The notes under the pieces: generated by a model
What the model saw: only the letters and a program-made list of their open reading frames with translations
Database searches by the model: none
Told to the model about the DNA's origin: nothing
Shown here: positions 1-9,400 of the stretch, in pieces
Numbering within the stretch: position 1 is the stretch's first letter
How the letters are laid out: the number at the start of each line of letters is the position of its first letter
NCBI GenBank assembly: GCA_001247695.2
Contig: LGRX02027270.1
Coordinates: 1-64,000 of the forward strand
Direction: 5' to 3'
Source of the DNA: Cymbomonas tetramitiformis
Lineage: Eukaryota > Chlorophyta > Pyramimonadophyceae > Pyramimonadales > Pyramimonadaceae
DNA: 64,000 nt
Made by a program: the position numbers and the translations under genes

Positions 1-555
1 TCAACGAGATTTTCTTTATCTACTCAATGTTTAGATAATTTGTATGCCGTTCAAAGACCTTCATTTTATAATGCAACAAATACAGGTTTGCACAAAATTG
101 ATAATAAAATCGGGGCAACTTATGTGCCGTCATATTTTAGATTTTACGCCGGAAAAATTAGTTCTTGGCAATATAATATAAATTCACTTTATTATCCTAA
201 TTATAGAGCAACAGCTTTGGATGCCTTCAACTTACTAACTATAGGAAAAGCTGACAATTATTCTAATGATGCTGGATGCAAAATAAATTCTTTAGAGAAC
301 TGGTATAATTCTTATTGGACTGCTATGTTAAGACTTAATATGCCTTCCGAAATGAATGTTCGTAGTCTTAGTGGCTTAGATACACGTGGCTTAGATACAC
401 GTGGTTTGAACTCTCAATTCTTCTTACAAACACAAGCAGGTACAGATGCTTTACAAGAAGCTATTCCCGGTGTTGATAATGAAACTTTTGTAATTTGTGA
501 ATGTACATCTACACTTCGTATAGGTATGGGCAGAATGATTGAAGTTGTTGTGTAA
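1..555 (+). CDS. Major capsid protein, C-terminal part (element A)
   Basis: The frame is open from base 1 and ends with TAA at 553-555, giving the last 184 residues of a protein that is about 447 residues long in element E2. It aligns throughout with the MCPs at 21001, 45412, 38727 and 58478, including the conserved ending GMGRMIEVVV. The family is identified by size (about 450 residues, two jelly-roll domains), by its place after a penton-like gene in the other elements, and by conservation in every element here. Near residues 123-133 a 15-bp direct duplication repeats GLDTR; other copies have it once. The start is outside the window. Confidence 0.85.
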   Translation, partial: STRFSLSTQCLDNLYAVQRPSFYNATNTGLHKIDNKIGATYVPSYFRFYAGKISSWQYNINSLYYPNYRATALDAFNLLTIGKADNYSNDAGCKINSLENWYNSYWTAMLRLNMPSEMNVRSLSGLDTRGLDTRGLNSQFFLQTQAGTDALQEAIPGVDNETFVICECTSTLRIGMGRMIEVVV

Positions 556-579
556 AACTTATTTATTTATAAATAATAT

Positions 580-894
580 ATGGTAGAACAAGCTGGACAA
601 ATAAACTCTAAAAATCTAGGAAAATCTTTAGGGAAAATAAATGTTACATTACCAAATTTAATGTTAACTTCAGGATTTAGAAGTCCTTCAATGATGATTA
701 TTCCCTGCCAAACAATACAAGATTTACGACCACCGGCAAGAGTCTCTAATGTTGACCTTATGTCAGGTTTTAAATCATATACATTAGGACACGGTGACAA
801 AATCACAAAAGAAAATGCTATGTTTTCATTTCCTGATATTTATCCATTAAACAATAAATTATTTAAACTTGCACCAACATTCTTTGTAAAATAA
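580..894 (+). CDS. Small conserved late protein downstream of MCP (104 aa)
   Basis: A 104-residue protein starting MVEQAGQINSKNLGKSLGK. Homologues lie directly after the MCP in every element here (22362, 46780, 38379, 58130), so it is very probably a virion or assembly protein. The block LTSGFRSPSMM and a C-terminal half rich in Phe and Pro are best conserved. No membrane segment, cysteine cluster or enzymatic motif is visible. An AT-rich AATAATAT promoter-like stretch touches the ATG. I do not recognise a named family; a cement or minor capsid role is inferred from position only. Confidence 0.75.
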   Translation: MVEQAGQINSKNLGKSLGKINVTLPNLMLTSGFRSPSMMIIPCQTIQDLRPPARVSNVDLMSGFKSYTLGHGDKITKENAMFSFPDIYPLNNKLFKLAPTFFVK

Positions 895-916
895 AAATTA
901 TTTGATATTATATATA

Positions 917-1258
917 ATGTCTTCTTTTGGAAATGAATTTGTTTTAGATAAAAATATCAAAGTAAATAACGGTGTGTTTATTGGTGCTCAAGATAAAACA
1001 ACAAGAACAACTTTTCAAATGATTGGAGCTGATATCAATATGAACATTGATGGTAGTCAAAGCGGTGACCCTGGTATTGTAAATTTGAATATGGCTGCAA
1101 AAGCAAATAATATGAAAGTAAGATTTGATGGTTTGCCTATTGTAGAAACAACCAACGTTCCACCGGATGAAAATATCACACCCGTAAATGGATTATACGT
1201 ATTCAAAGCTAATCCTGCTGATAAATTTGGAACGGTATTTATGAAACTTGCAAATTAA
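917..1258 (+). CDS. Small virion-type protein with MSSFG tail (113 aa)
   Basis: The start is taken at ATG 917, directly behind TATTATATATA, rather than at an upstream TTG; homologues also begin MSSFGN. After the tail comes a compact domain (FVLDKNIKVNNGVFIGA and so on) ending FGTVFMKLAN. Homologues sit in the same place in E2 (47124), F (37999), G (57759) and, shorter, B (22692). The shared MSSFG N-terminus with the two following fibre-type proteins suggests attachment to the same capsid partner. The function is inferred; no known domain is recognised. Confidence 0.7.
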   Translation: MSSFGNEFVLDKNIKVNNGVFIGAQDKTTRTTFQMIGADINMNIDGSQSGDPGIVNLNMAAKANNMKVRFDGLPIVETTNVPPDENITPVNGLYVFKANPADKFGTVFMKLAN

Positions 1259-1287
1259 TAAATTTTTTATTTATATTGTAATTTATA

Positions 1288-3087
1288 ATGTCTTCATTTG
1301 GAAATAATATAGTCGCAAATACATTTAATGGAAATCAAACTCCTACAACTATTCCTGACCCTTTGACAATTAATCAATTAAATGTAAATCAAATAGGTGA
1401 TAATTCAAATCCTTGTCAAACAGTTCATATGGCTTCAGATTTCTTTTATCAAAATGATATTGATTTTATTGACAATTCTGATGTAAATAATCAAAGAGAA
1501 TTTATGAAATTACAAACTGATGGTGATTTAAATTTAGTGAATAACATCAATTTTTATGACTTCATTTTAAACAATCCTGCAAGCAAATCAAAATTTTCCA
1601 TAGGTTTAGATGAACTTGATAGTTCATTTGAAATAAAATCTTTAGACCCTGTTTCTCAAACGAGATTGAAAATAGGAGACACCGGTATAAATGAATGGTC
1701 ATTTATGCAAACAACATTAAACGTAGAACCACTTGGAGCAGGTGTACTTTTAAATGATGGACCTTTAATTTTAAACACCGGTGATATTACTTTGAATTCT
1801 GGAAAATTTATTGGTGACGGTTCTTTGCTTCAAAACCTTCCTTCCGGGGCTAACCAAAATTTACAATCTGTTTGTGACCAAGGAAGTACCACTACCACAA
1901 ATGATATTTCTTTTACCGGGAGTGGAAAATTCACAATAAACCAAGATGAAATAGATGGAAATTTAATTAGAATTCGAGGCGGCACACAAGATGCCAAAAT
2001 TCGTATTGGGGAGACAACCAATGATGACGGTTATGTAAATGCACAACGATCAATATTGCTTGGGAGAAATGCAGGTTCTTTTAATTGTGGAATCGATGTT
2101 TTAGCTATTGGTTCTGGGAGTGCAAATGATCAAGCGGGGAATTATTCGGTAAATTTAGGTGATGATAGTGGTCAAAACAACGCTGGTGTGGAATCAGTAT
2201 CTATTGGTAGATTTAGTGGTGAAAATTATAGCGGTGTAAATTCAGTTTCAATAGGTGCATATGCAAATCAAAATACCGGAGCCGTTTCATATATTGATAA
2301 TACAATTTGTATCAATGCTACCGGTCAAGCATTAAATAATACACAAGCAAACTTTTGTATTGTGAAACCAATACGAGCTTCTTCTGATACATCAACTGAA
2401 ACACTTATGTTGTATTACGACGATACTTCAGGCGAAATACGTAAAGGAGCTAAACCAACGGGTACAACAATTCCAAATCTTTCACAAGTTCTGCAAGTTG
2501 GTGACACAGGAAATAGTATAAATCTCACAGCCGAACTAAACACACCTGCAATAAACATTACCAATTCCATAAACTGGGCGTATACATCACCATCAGCGTC
2601 ACTTAATGTTTGTCAAATACCGTTGCTTAACATAACATCAAGTTACAAATCAGTTTTACCGACAAGCCCAATAAATCATACCGGAAGTATTTTTACTTTT
2701 GTAAACACAACTTCTACAACAATCACAGCCGGTACAATTGTAGGATTTGATGATTTGTCTACAAATGTAAATGGTGTGAAAATATATTCAAATCCTGGGT
2801 CTGAAACAGGAAATTGTTGTGTTTTGGGTGTATGTATACAAGATAGTACAGCCGGTAATTCTTGTTTTGTTTTAAGTAGAGGTTTCACTACCTGCAGAAA
2901 TCAAAATGCTAATGTTTCTTGGACAAAAGGACAAGTGGTCAAATGTAGTTCAAATGGTGAAATAATTTCAGGTGCTGTATCTAGTAACGATGCTTTGATA
3001 GGATATGCAATGGAAACTACTACATTGAACGCCGGTGAAGGTTTATTAGTATGGGTCAATAAAGGTATGGGATATGAAATGTTTTAA
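1288..3087 (+). CDS. Trimeric fibre-like protein (599 aa)
   Basis: Starts with the MSSFGNN tail. It then has a conserved shaft-like half (residues about 30-190), a central block of repeats of the SVSIGxxSGEN / NSVSIGAYANQN kind (about 245-335) that resemble YadA-type trimeric head repeats also found in phage fibres, and a Cys-containing C-terminal domain (about 430-599, with NCCVLGVCIQDSTAGNS). This architecture suggests a trimeric attachment fibre on the virion surface. The C-terminal module is almost identical at DNA level to that of element B (22996-24795) but different from E2, F and G, a sign of module exchange. A TATA-like stretch precedes the ATG. Confidence 0.75.
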   Translation: MSSFGNNIVANTFNGNQTPTTIPDPLTINQLNVNQIGDNSNPCQTVHMASDFFYQNDIDFIDNSDVNNQREFMKLQTDGDLNLVNNINFYDFILNNPASKSKFSIGLDELDSSFEIKSLDPVSQTRLKIGDTGINEWSFMQTTLNVEPLGAGVLLNDGPLILNTGDITLNSGKFIGDGSLLQNLPSGANQNLQSVCDQGSTTTTNDISFTGSGKFTINQDEIDGNLIRIRGGTQDAKIRIGETTNDDGYVNAQRSILLGRNAGSFNCGIDVLAIGSGSANDQAGNYSVNLGDDSGQNNAGVESVSIGRFSGENYSGVNSVSIGAYANQNTGAVSYIDNTICINATGQALNNTQANFCIVKPIRASSDTSTETLMLYYDDTSGEIRKGAKPTGTTIPNLSQVLQVGDTGNSINLTAELNTPAINITNSINWAYTSPSASLNVCQIPLLNITSSYKSVLPTSPINHTGSIFTFVNTTSTTITAGTIVGFDDLSTNVNGVKIYSNPGSETGNCCVLGVCIQDSTAGNSCFVLSRGFTTCRNQNANVSWTKGQVVKCSSNGEIISGAVSSNDALIGYAMETTTLNAGEGLLVWVNKGMGYEMF

Positions 3088-3108
3088 TATTGTTATATAA
3101 TATATAAT
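3088..3108 (+). promoter_or_regulatory. AT-rich late promoter-like motif
   Basis: TATTGTTATATAATATATAA lies directly against the ATG of the fibre gene. Very similar TATA(A)TATATAA strings touch or nearly touch the ATG at 917, 1288, 5325, 21001, 22996, 24829, 47124 and 47495 (plus strand), and at 38352, 55927, 57732 and 58103 (minus strand). The repetition at the same place in independent genes supports a promoter for capsid and fibre genes. It implies very short leaders or a start site further upstream. Confidence 0.5.
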
Positions 3109-3411
3109 ATGTCTTCTTTTGGAAATAATATTGTTTGTAAAAATTTACAATGTGATACGGTGAATGGAAATGCACCTACCGGCGGGTCAAGTAAATGGAC
3201 AGATATTGGAAGTAATAATATTGAAAGAACAAATGGTGATGTTTATGTTAGAAATGATTTATATTTTCTAAACGCTACAGGATTAATAGGCGACTCCTCT
3301 ATAGATGTAAACATTTTATTAAATACACGAGGCAGTGGTCAAGCATATGTTGAATTACAAAGCGGAGATGCTACAAGTAATAAAAATGATGTTATTGTTA
3401 GTGGCGAAACT
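3109..3411 (+). pseudogene. Last fibre gene of A, 5' part, split by element B
   Basis: Encodes the N-terminal 101 codons of a fibre-type protein beginning MSSFGNNIVCKNLQCDTVNG, homologous to the 328-residue protein at 49360. The gene is cut at 3411, exactly after the 6-bp GAAACT duplication, and resumes at 25760 on the far side of element B in the same frame. In the present DNA the reading frame runs a few codons into B's TIR and stops at 3424-3426. The gene was intact until B integrated. Confidence 0.85.
3406..3411. repeat. Target-site duplication GAAACT, left copy (element B)
   Basis: GAAACT directly precedes the left tip of B and recurs at 25754-25759 directly after the right tip. A 6-bp duplication is the hallmark of Polinton integration. 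Confidence 0.9.
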
Positions 3412-3653
3412 AGTAGTATGATGTAGCGTTTAGCGACAAAATTTTTCCCCAACCAACAAACCCTAGGCTGCGCCTAGGGTTGGGAAAAAATCTTATCGCC
3501 AAACCCTACAACATCCTACTGCCTACGTGTCAAACCCTAGGATGACGTGTCAAACCCTAGGATGACGTGTCAATTCCGGTGAGATTCCGGTGAATTTATC
3601 CGCCGGTGAGCTTTCCGGTGGAATAAATATAAATATGATAAATTAGAAAAAAT
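3412..3653 (+). repeat. Left TIR of element B (type 1)
   Basis: Begins AGTAGTATGATGTAGCG. It contains a hairpin at 3459-3481 (10-bp arms around TGC), copies of a CCCTAGGATGACGTGTCAA-type repeat (about 3530-3570) and a cluster of TTCCGGTGA units (about 3572-3620), ending near GATAAATTAGAAAAAAT. The right TIR matches it almost base for base in inverse orientation; the same design is seen in C (31659) and D (33911). Confidence 0.92.
3459..3481. repeat. Hairpin in type-1 TIR
   Basis: Two 10-base arms, AACCCTAGGC and GCCTAGGGTT, flank a 3-base TGC loop. In element D (33959-33983) the arms are one pair longer because a G inserted in one arm is matched by a C in the other, which supports selection on the folded form. 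In C (31704-31726) one outer pair is lost. It may be a binding site for integrase, terminal protein or polymerase; that role is inferred. Confidence 0.7.
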
Positions 3654-3731
3654 TATTATAATTGCAACAATAAAATATTACTAGTAATAATATATTTGAT
3701 TTTTAACTTTTAATTCCTATAGTTTTTTTAA

Positions 3732-3923
3732 TTATCTATTTCGCCTATTTTGTTGTCTATCCGCAGGATGAGGTGCTCTTAAAATCCTCCCGTACCTTCT
3801 CAATTGACCCTTAGCCTTACATTGTATTTTATTCCCGAAAGGGCGACCTGACGGAGGAGGATCTTTGTACCCGCAATAAATTCTATTATTCCGTCTACGT
3901 TGTGCTTGATTTGCTCTTACCAT
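3732..3923 (-). CDS. TIR-proximal small basic Cys protein (63 aa)
   Basis: A short, very basic protein starting MVRANQAQRRRNN with the block IYCGYKDPPPSGRPFGNK and a C-terminal HPADRQQNRRNR. Homologues of 65 residues are at 32431 (C) and 42362 (E). The arrangement YCGxK..P.G..xG....C...GQxRxYG recalls small basic proteins common in algal and protist giant viruses, but I cannot name the family with certainty. Two invariant cysteines and many arginines suggest nucleic-acid binding. It points outward toward the TIR and is transcribed away from the next genes. Confidence 0.65.
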   Translation of the reverse strand: MVRANQAQRRRNNRIYCGYKDPPPSGRPFGNKIQCKAKGQLRRYGRILRAPHPADRQQNRRNR

Positions 3924-4096
3924 AATAATATGATATAATAGATAATATAATATTTATCGTAAATCAATTTCTGTTTCGTTATTATCACTAAACTAACTTA
4001 GTATTTATTCGGTAGGTTGTCCGGTGAAATAAATATAAATTAAAAGCAAAAGTTTTAATTTAAAGATTTTAGTACGTTAAGATATTAGAAATTGTT

Positions 4097-4492
4097 ATGG
4101 CAGAAATTAAAGAAATCATCGAGAATTTTAAAATCAAGGCAAATGAACATGTCAAAAAGCATGCTTTTCCTTCATTTGAAGAAGTGGATAAGAATATTGT
4201 TCAAGTTTTAGAAAAATCTATGCACAACCGTGAAGCATTATTTGTTATGTATTCAGATTTTGGACCGACAACATATTTGTGTATGAAAGCTATTTATGAA
4301 AATCTTACAAATGAAGAATATATTAGGAATATAGGAAAGTCTTTGAATGAACAAGGAGGGTTTAATACAATGCACTCTGTATATTATCTTATATGCAATT
4401 TTACTCCAATTAGTAATTTTGAATTTAAAAAATGGTGGTTATCTAACCTTAATGAAACTTGGGATGGTATAGGTACATGGATTGGAAAATAA
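4097..4492 (+). CDS. Unrecognised 131-aa protein
   Basis: Starts MAEIKEIIENFKIKANEHVKKH and is predicted mostly helical, with an aromatic C-terminal half (NFEFKKWWLSNLNETWDGIG). It is found only in B within this window, between the TIR-proximal gene and the possible ssDNA-binding gene. No motif, membrane segment or signal peptide is visible. A piece of inner-TIR-like sequence (CCGGTGAAATAAATATAAAT, near 4020-4040) lies upstream, so this stretch may have been added by recombination at the TIR edge. The 210 bases downstream hold no open gene. Confidence 0.55.
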   Translation: MAEIKEIIENFKIKANEHVKKHAFPSFEEVDKNIVQVLEKSMHNREALFVMYSDFGPTTYLCMKAIYENLTNEEYIRNIGKSLNEQGGFNTMHSVYYLICNFTPISNFEFKKWWLSNLNETWDGIGTWIGK

Positions 4493-4704
4493 TTAAAAAT
4501 ATGATAAATTGTGTATTGATTAAAAATCATTTATCATGTGTTTCAGTAATATTCTTTTCCATACGAAACAAATTCTTCATTCTTTTTTATATCTTTTTTT
4601 AATCGAACATCTTCATCAATATGACATAACATTAACTTTGTAGCTAAACTTCTACAATAAACATAAACTAACTTAAAAAATAAATATTATAACTTAATTT
4701 ATAA

Positions 4705-5321
4705 ATGATTTCGGTAGTTAAGTATAATGATTTTGATATTGAAAAATTAAGTATTGAAAATGTTGATTTTACAAAATTAAAAAATAAATCAAAACCATAC
4801 AAGTTTATAAGTATTTATTATGATCAAAAGCCGTTGTACTTAGAAACGCCGAAAATGCATTGTCCATTTGGAGTTAATAACTTTGAAGGTAGTGACCGTT
4901 ACAATATCTCGTTTAATTTAGTAGAAGATATGGAAAATATAATTTTAGCTATAGAGGATAAAATTGTAAATCATATTTATGAAAATCAAATAAGATATTT
5001 TTCCAAAAATACTTTTAAACTTTCAAACTTAAAAGAACTTTTCAATAGCTCAATCAAAGTAAATCAAAATAAAATTATTCAAATTTATTTAAATGTCAAA
5101 TAGATAACGCGGATAGTGATTTATATGACCGCAAAACTGGGGAAGATTTGGAGATTACAAAAGAGAATACAATGAATACAAAAATACAATCAATTATTAG
5201 AATTCCCGGCTTTTATATAATGAATAAGATGTATGGTATTTCATATAAAATTGATCAAATGCTTTTAGATAAAAATAATATTACAAATGAAAAAATATTT
5301 TTATTCACTGATGATATATAA
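4705..5321 (+). pseudogene. Possible ssDNA-binding-type protein, frameshifted (element B)
   Basis: The intact homologue is the 200-residue protein at 32718-33320. Here the frame is open for 132 codons and stops at 5101-5103 after a small rearrangement around 5075; homology then continues in another frame to just before the integrase start. The block PLYLETPKMHCPFGVNNFEG recalls a conserved protein of algal giant viruses thought to bind DNA (the DUF5871-like type), but that match is from memory and weak. It lies immediately upstream of integrase in B, C and J, so the pair is probably an early DNA-handling unit. Confidence 0.6.
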
Positions 5322-5324
5322 TAT

Positions 5325-6482
5325 ATGAGTAAATCTATTACGGAGAAACAAATACAAGATTTCTATTTAGACCCTGAAATTGGTTTATCTAATATAAATT
5401 CTTTTACATCCAAATTAAAAGCAAAGGGTTACAAAGTTACACAAAAACAAGTAAAAGAGGCTGTCGAAAAAACTGAAGTAAATGAAACTTTTTCTCAAAA
5501 AAAGAAAATAAATAAAAAGGAATTATTTCCAATTTACGGCAAAGATCCAAACAAAAATTACATCCAAGCAGACTTAGCATTTATTCCAAAATTTAAAAAA
5601 CAAAATAAAGGTTTTGCAGTGATATTAACGGGAATAAATATAAATACAAGAAAAGCATATGCTTATGGATTAAAATCAAAAACTATAAAAGATAAAAATA
5701 ATAAAAATATAGAATCTGCCGAAGGCGTCATTCCGGCAATGAGAAAATTAATAAAGGATTCGAAAATGAATAATTTGACAACTGATAATGGTAGTGAATT
5801 TGTGAATAAAGCTATGAAGAAACTTTTAGAAGATAACAATATTGATCATTATTTGAACGAACCTGAAGATCATTCGACAATGGGTATGATCGAAAGATTT
5901 AACAGAACATTAAAATATAAATTAGAACTTTATTTTAAAAGTAAAGATACCGTCAATTGGATAAATAAATTAGATACTATTGTAAATAATTATAATGAAA
6001 CGAAAAATGTAGGAAATATAGATAAGTCTGCACCAAATGATATGAATGAAGATAGAGTATTAAGAAATATTTTATTAAAAAGAAATATATTAACAAAAAT
6101 ACTTTCTAAAATTGATATTAAACCTGGAGACAAAGTTAGAATTAAAATTAAAACTAAAACTTTTGATAAAGAAACTCAACGATGGTCAACTAAAATTTAC
6201 AAAGTTAAAAAAATGGAAGGCTTGTCTTATGTAATAGAAGACAACAACGAAACTTTAGCTAGAAAATATAAACCAAGAGAATTGCTCGAAGTGAAAGGTA
6301 ATGTTTCAAATCAAAGTAAAAATAAAGATGAACCTACCGTGAAAGAATTAGTAACAAAACAAAATAAAAAAGAAAGAAAAACTAAAAAGGAAGGAATTTC
6401 AGCTTCAAATAGATTATCTAAAAGAACTCGTAGTCAAAATAAAAACAATAAAGATGATGATTTAGAAATTGATTTAAGATAA
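5325..6482 (+). CDS. Retroviral-type DDE integrase (385 aa)
   Basis: Catalyses insertion of the linear viral DNA into host DNA, giving the 6-bp duplications seen here. The catalytic core shows the D, D-35-E pattern: D83 in QADLAF, D154 in TTDNGSEF and E190 in MGMIERFNRT. The N-terminal 80 residues form a helical domain (DFYLDPEIG). Residues about 265-320 (KPGDKVRIKI... YKVKK) resemble the small barrel that ends many retroelement and Polinton integrases. The C-terminal 60 residues are very basic, ending RTRSQNKNNK. The start follows GATATATAATAT. The gene overlaps the tail of the opposing polymerase gene by 9 bases. Length and motifs are complete, so it may be functional. Confidence 0.92.
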   Translation: MSKSITEKQIQDFYLDPEIGLSNINSFTSKLKAKGYKVTQKQVKEAVEKTEVNETFSQKKKINKKELFPIYGKDPNKNYIQADLAFIPKFKKQNKGFAVILTGININTRKAYAYGLKSKTIKDKNNKNIESAEGVIPAMRKLIKDSKMNNLTTDNGSEFVNKAMKKLLEDNNIDHYLNEPEDHSTMGMIERFNRTLKYKLELYFKSKDTVNWINKLDTIVNNYNETKNVGNIDKSAPNDMNEDRVLRNILLKRNILTKILSKIDIKPGDKVRIKIKTKTFDKETQRWSTKIYKVKKMEGLSYVIEDNNETLARKYKPRELLEVKGNVSNQSKNKDEPTVKELVTKQNKKERKTKKEGISASNRLSKRTRSQNKNNKDDDLEIDLR

Positions 6483-9400
6483 GTTATATCCTTCAGGTCG
6501 TAATTGATATGGGTTTATTTTATCAACTTCTTCTAATTGATCTTGTATCTCTTCAAACTCTAAATTAAGTTCGTCCAAGGTACCTTTTAAATTTTCAGTC
6601 CAACCTTTAGCATATACCTTAGTTTCAACTCTTGTTTCCAACCTTGTGGACATAATACTTCTTGCTTGCCATTTCTTTTGCGTTTTCTAATCACATTATA
6701 TGTCAACTCAGCATATTTATCATCAATTTTATCAGTCAAATTCTTAACCATACGTACCATTGATTCATGATTAATAATTTTACTATTTTGGTTTGATAAA
6801 TAAAATCCTTTAGATTTGGTAAGAGGCTCAGCATTTGAAAATTGTAGGGTGTAGCTTTTTGGTCCGGTAGCTGCATATTCAGTACATTCTTTTATAATGT
6901 TTCTTTTATCATCATAAAGTTCATTAGTTAATTCGCCCAAAAAGTCACCTAAATCATTTTTATATACATGGTCATTAACTCCTTCTTTTTCAATGTAAAT
7001 ACAACTGTCGGTATCAGTATATAGCACATTGTCAAACCCAACTTTTTCACACAAATCATACAACTTTAGCCTAGCATACGCCGTTGTAAATACCCCTATG
7101 ATTTCACTTGTTGAACATTTGTCCGGACCCTCAAAATATTCATCTTTGAATCGATAATTCATAATACATTTCTCATTTCCTTCTATACCGGCAAATTCAT
7201 AATTCATTTCATATTCTTCGTCAAACACCATTGCATAAAAGTCGCTTGGTTCATTTATAATTTTGGTTTTCATTTTGTTTAATTGTTGAACGAATTTGCC
7301 CCACAAACTATTGAGGTACATCTTGCGACCGCTCGTTTTCCGGGGTTTTTCTTAATTTGAGATTTGTCTAAAAGAATACCTTCTTTTCAAAATATTGTTT
7401 TATATATTTGTCTTTATCTTGTTCAGTTTTTACCCATTCAGGATAACCACTTGATTCTTGTTTATTTTTTAGAAATTTATTAATAAGGTGCAAACAATTT
7501 AGTAGAACGCTCTTTCCAATGTCTTATTTCATATATTTCCAATAATTCATATCCCATATCGATTGCTTTATCAATTTCAATGGTACTCCAAGTTCCTATT
7601 TGTTCATGTAAAGTGAATTTTAATTTACCATTGTCTCTACATGGTAACACCGGAAATTGTAAATTTTTGGGAGGTTTTACTTTACAATATATAACACCGA
7701 AAAACTTTTCAGTTTCATTTTTATACCTCGATAAATATTCTTTTAACCGAAACATTTTTAAATTGTTCATCAAACCCTATAGGATACTCACAATATTTCA
7801 TAACCCAAGGGTATAAAGAAGTAAAGTCTAGATACCTCAATGTTTCACCGAATTTCTTTTTCCAATATAATTGCTCAGGATTTGTTCTACCACCATAAAA
7901 TGCATCTCGAATAATAAGATCAGGTTTGTAAATTTTCATAAAGTCAATTATTGATTTTTCATTCAATTTATCATTTTCCCAATCGCATCCCCAAATATCT
8001 TGAACAATGTAACCCATATTTTCCAATTTTTCTTTTTTCTCCTCAGTTTTTCTATGTAATTCACCAAATGTTATATTAGAGTCTCTTGATACATTTGCTT
8101 TATGGTTGGGGTTGTAAATTGCTGGGTTACCATGAAACCGGTCACCATTAAATTCGAATATTTCATTTGTTTCTTCGCAATAGCCGTCCGCTATGAAGTT
8201 TGTTTTTGGAATTTTATATTCTCTAATTATTTTGATACCTTTAGAATGTTCTAAATAATTGATCCATTCAGCACAAACTTTACTTTGCTTTTTAACTCTA
8301 TAGTATGCAATAGTATTTTTTTGCATAATGTCTTTTCGATGAATATGTTGGGCTGTAGATGCAATTGTCATAAAGTTGAAGGGGTCAGTTTCAGATGCTT
8401 CCAACAAAACACTACGATATTCCAAACATGATTTCCGAAGTATCAAAACATCGTTTGAACAATACTTTCGTAATTCATTTTTATTGTTCCAAACAAAATT
8501 TTTGTCATTACATTTTTCATTATACCAAATATCGAATTTTTCTTTATCTTCACATTTCATATTTTCCGGACAAAAGTAATATCTACTAGGTATTTTACCG
8601 GTATAATTCCAATTTTCCTTTTTATTAAATAAATGTGGATAATAGCCTTTGACCACGTCATTTTCCAACCCCCAAGTTTTGGGTAACTTGGCAAGACCAC
8701 AACTAAAATGATTTATCGGGTCAATCAATGTGACTCCTAAATAGCTTAACTTCATTATTTTGTTACCAACTCTAATAATTTCTGGCATTTTTTTATTATC
8801 ATCGAATTGATGCATTACTAAGATTGCTTCAAAAATGAGTAAGAAATCATAGGCTTTACCGTTGTGTGCAATAAAGGTGTATCCTTTATGTTTTGGACTA
8901 AATAGAAATTCCAAAAAAGAATGCATATCATGATGTTCAAATCCTTCGACCAAATTGTCTTCGCTTTTAGGATTCTTGGTGTCATCTAAATATTGAGTAA
9001 TGGCTAAATTCATATGATGTTTATAATGAAACTCTTTAGTTTTTTCATTCAAATACTTTGTCTCTTGTGTACATTCAAAATCAAAAAAGCCAAGTTTTTC
9101 AATTGGGTCCTTTTTATTTACTTGTTGAACATAACACTTGTGAAAATTTAGGTTACAATATTCTTCACAATTTTTACATGTTGAATGACCACATACATGT
9201 TTAATTTTAGTTTCATATTGTGTATGACATTCCTTTCAATAGTGTATTTTGTCACATGTTGATTTTAGATGATGGTTATAGCAATCATCATTAAAAAACC
9301 ATCGATTACACTTTTTACAATATATTCTATTCACTAAATTTTTGTTGTATTGATTTTTTTTATCTTTAAAGATACATTTAGTACTAAAACACCGTGGACA

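Noticed and set aside
1830..2021. Antisense ORFs within large fibre genes (also 2676-2888, 23569-23754)
   Set aside because: Appear only as shadows of the conserved fibre frame.
3530..3570. CRISPR-like short repeats in the type-1 TIR
   Set aside because: Units of CCCTAGGATGACGTGTCAA have no unique spacers and belong to the TIR design.
4097..4492. Relation between the 131-aa protein of B and the fragment at 51098-51361
   Set aside because: Both end in a Trp-rich stretch near a TIR, but no alignable block was found.
6587..7800. Programmed ribosomal frameshifting in the polymerase
   Set aside because: Five shifts without a common slippery site or downstream structure; too many for programmed events.
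9236..9238. TGA in the polymerase as a reassigned codon
   Set aside because: TGA serves as the normal stop in several intact genes (22962-22964, 26429-26431, 45373-45375, 49282-49284), and the polymerase has further frameshifts, so a nonsense change is simpler.
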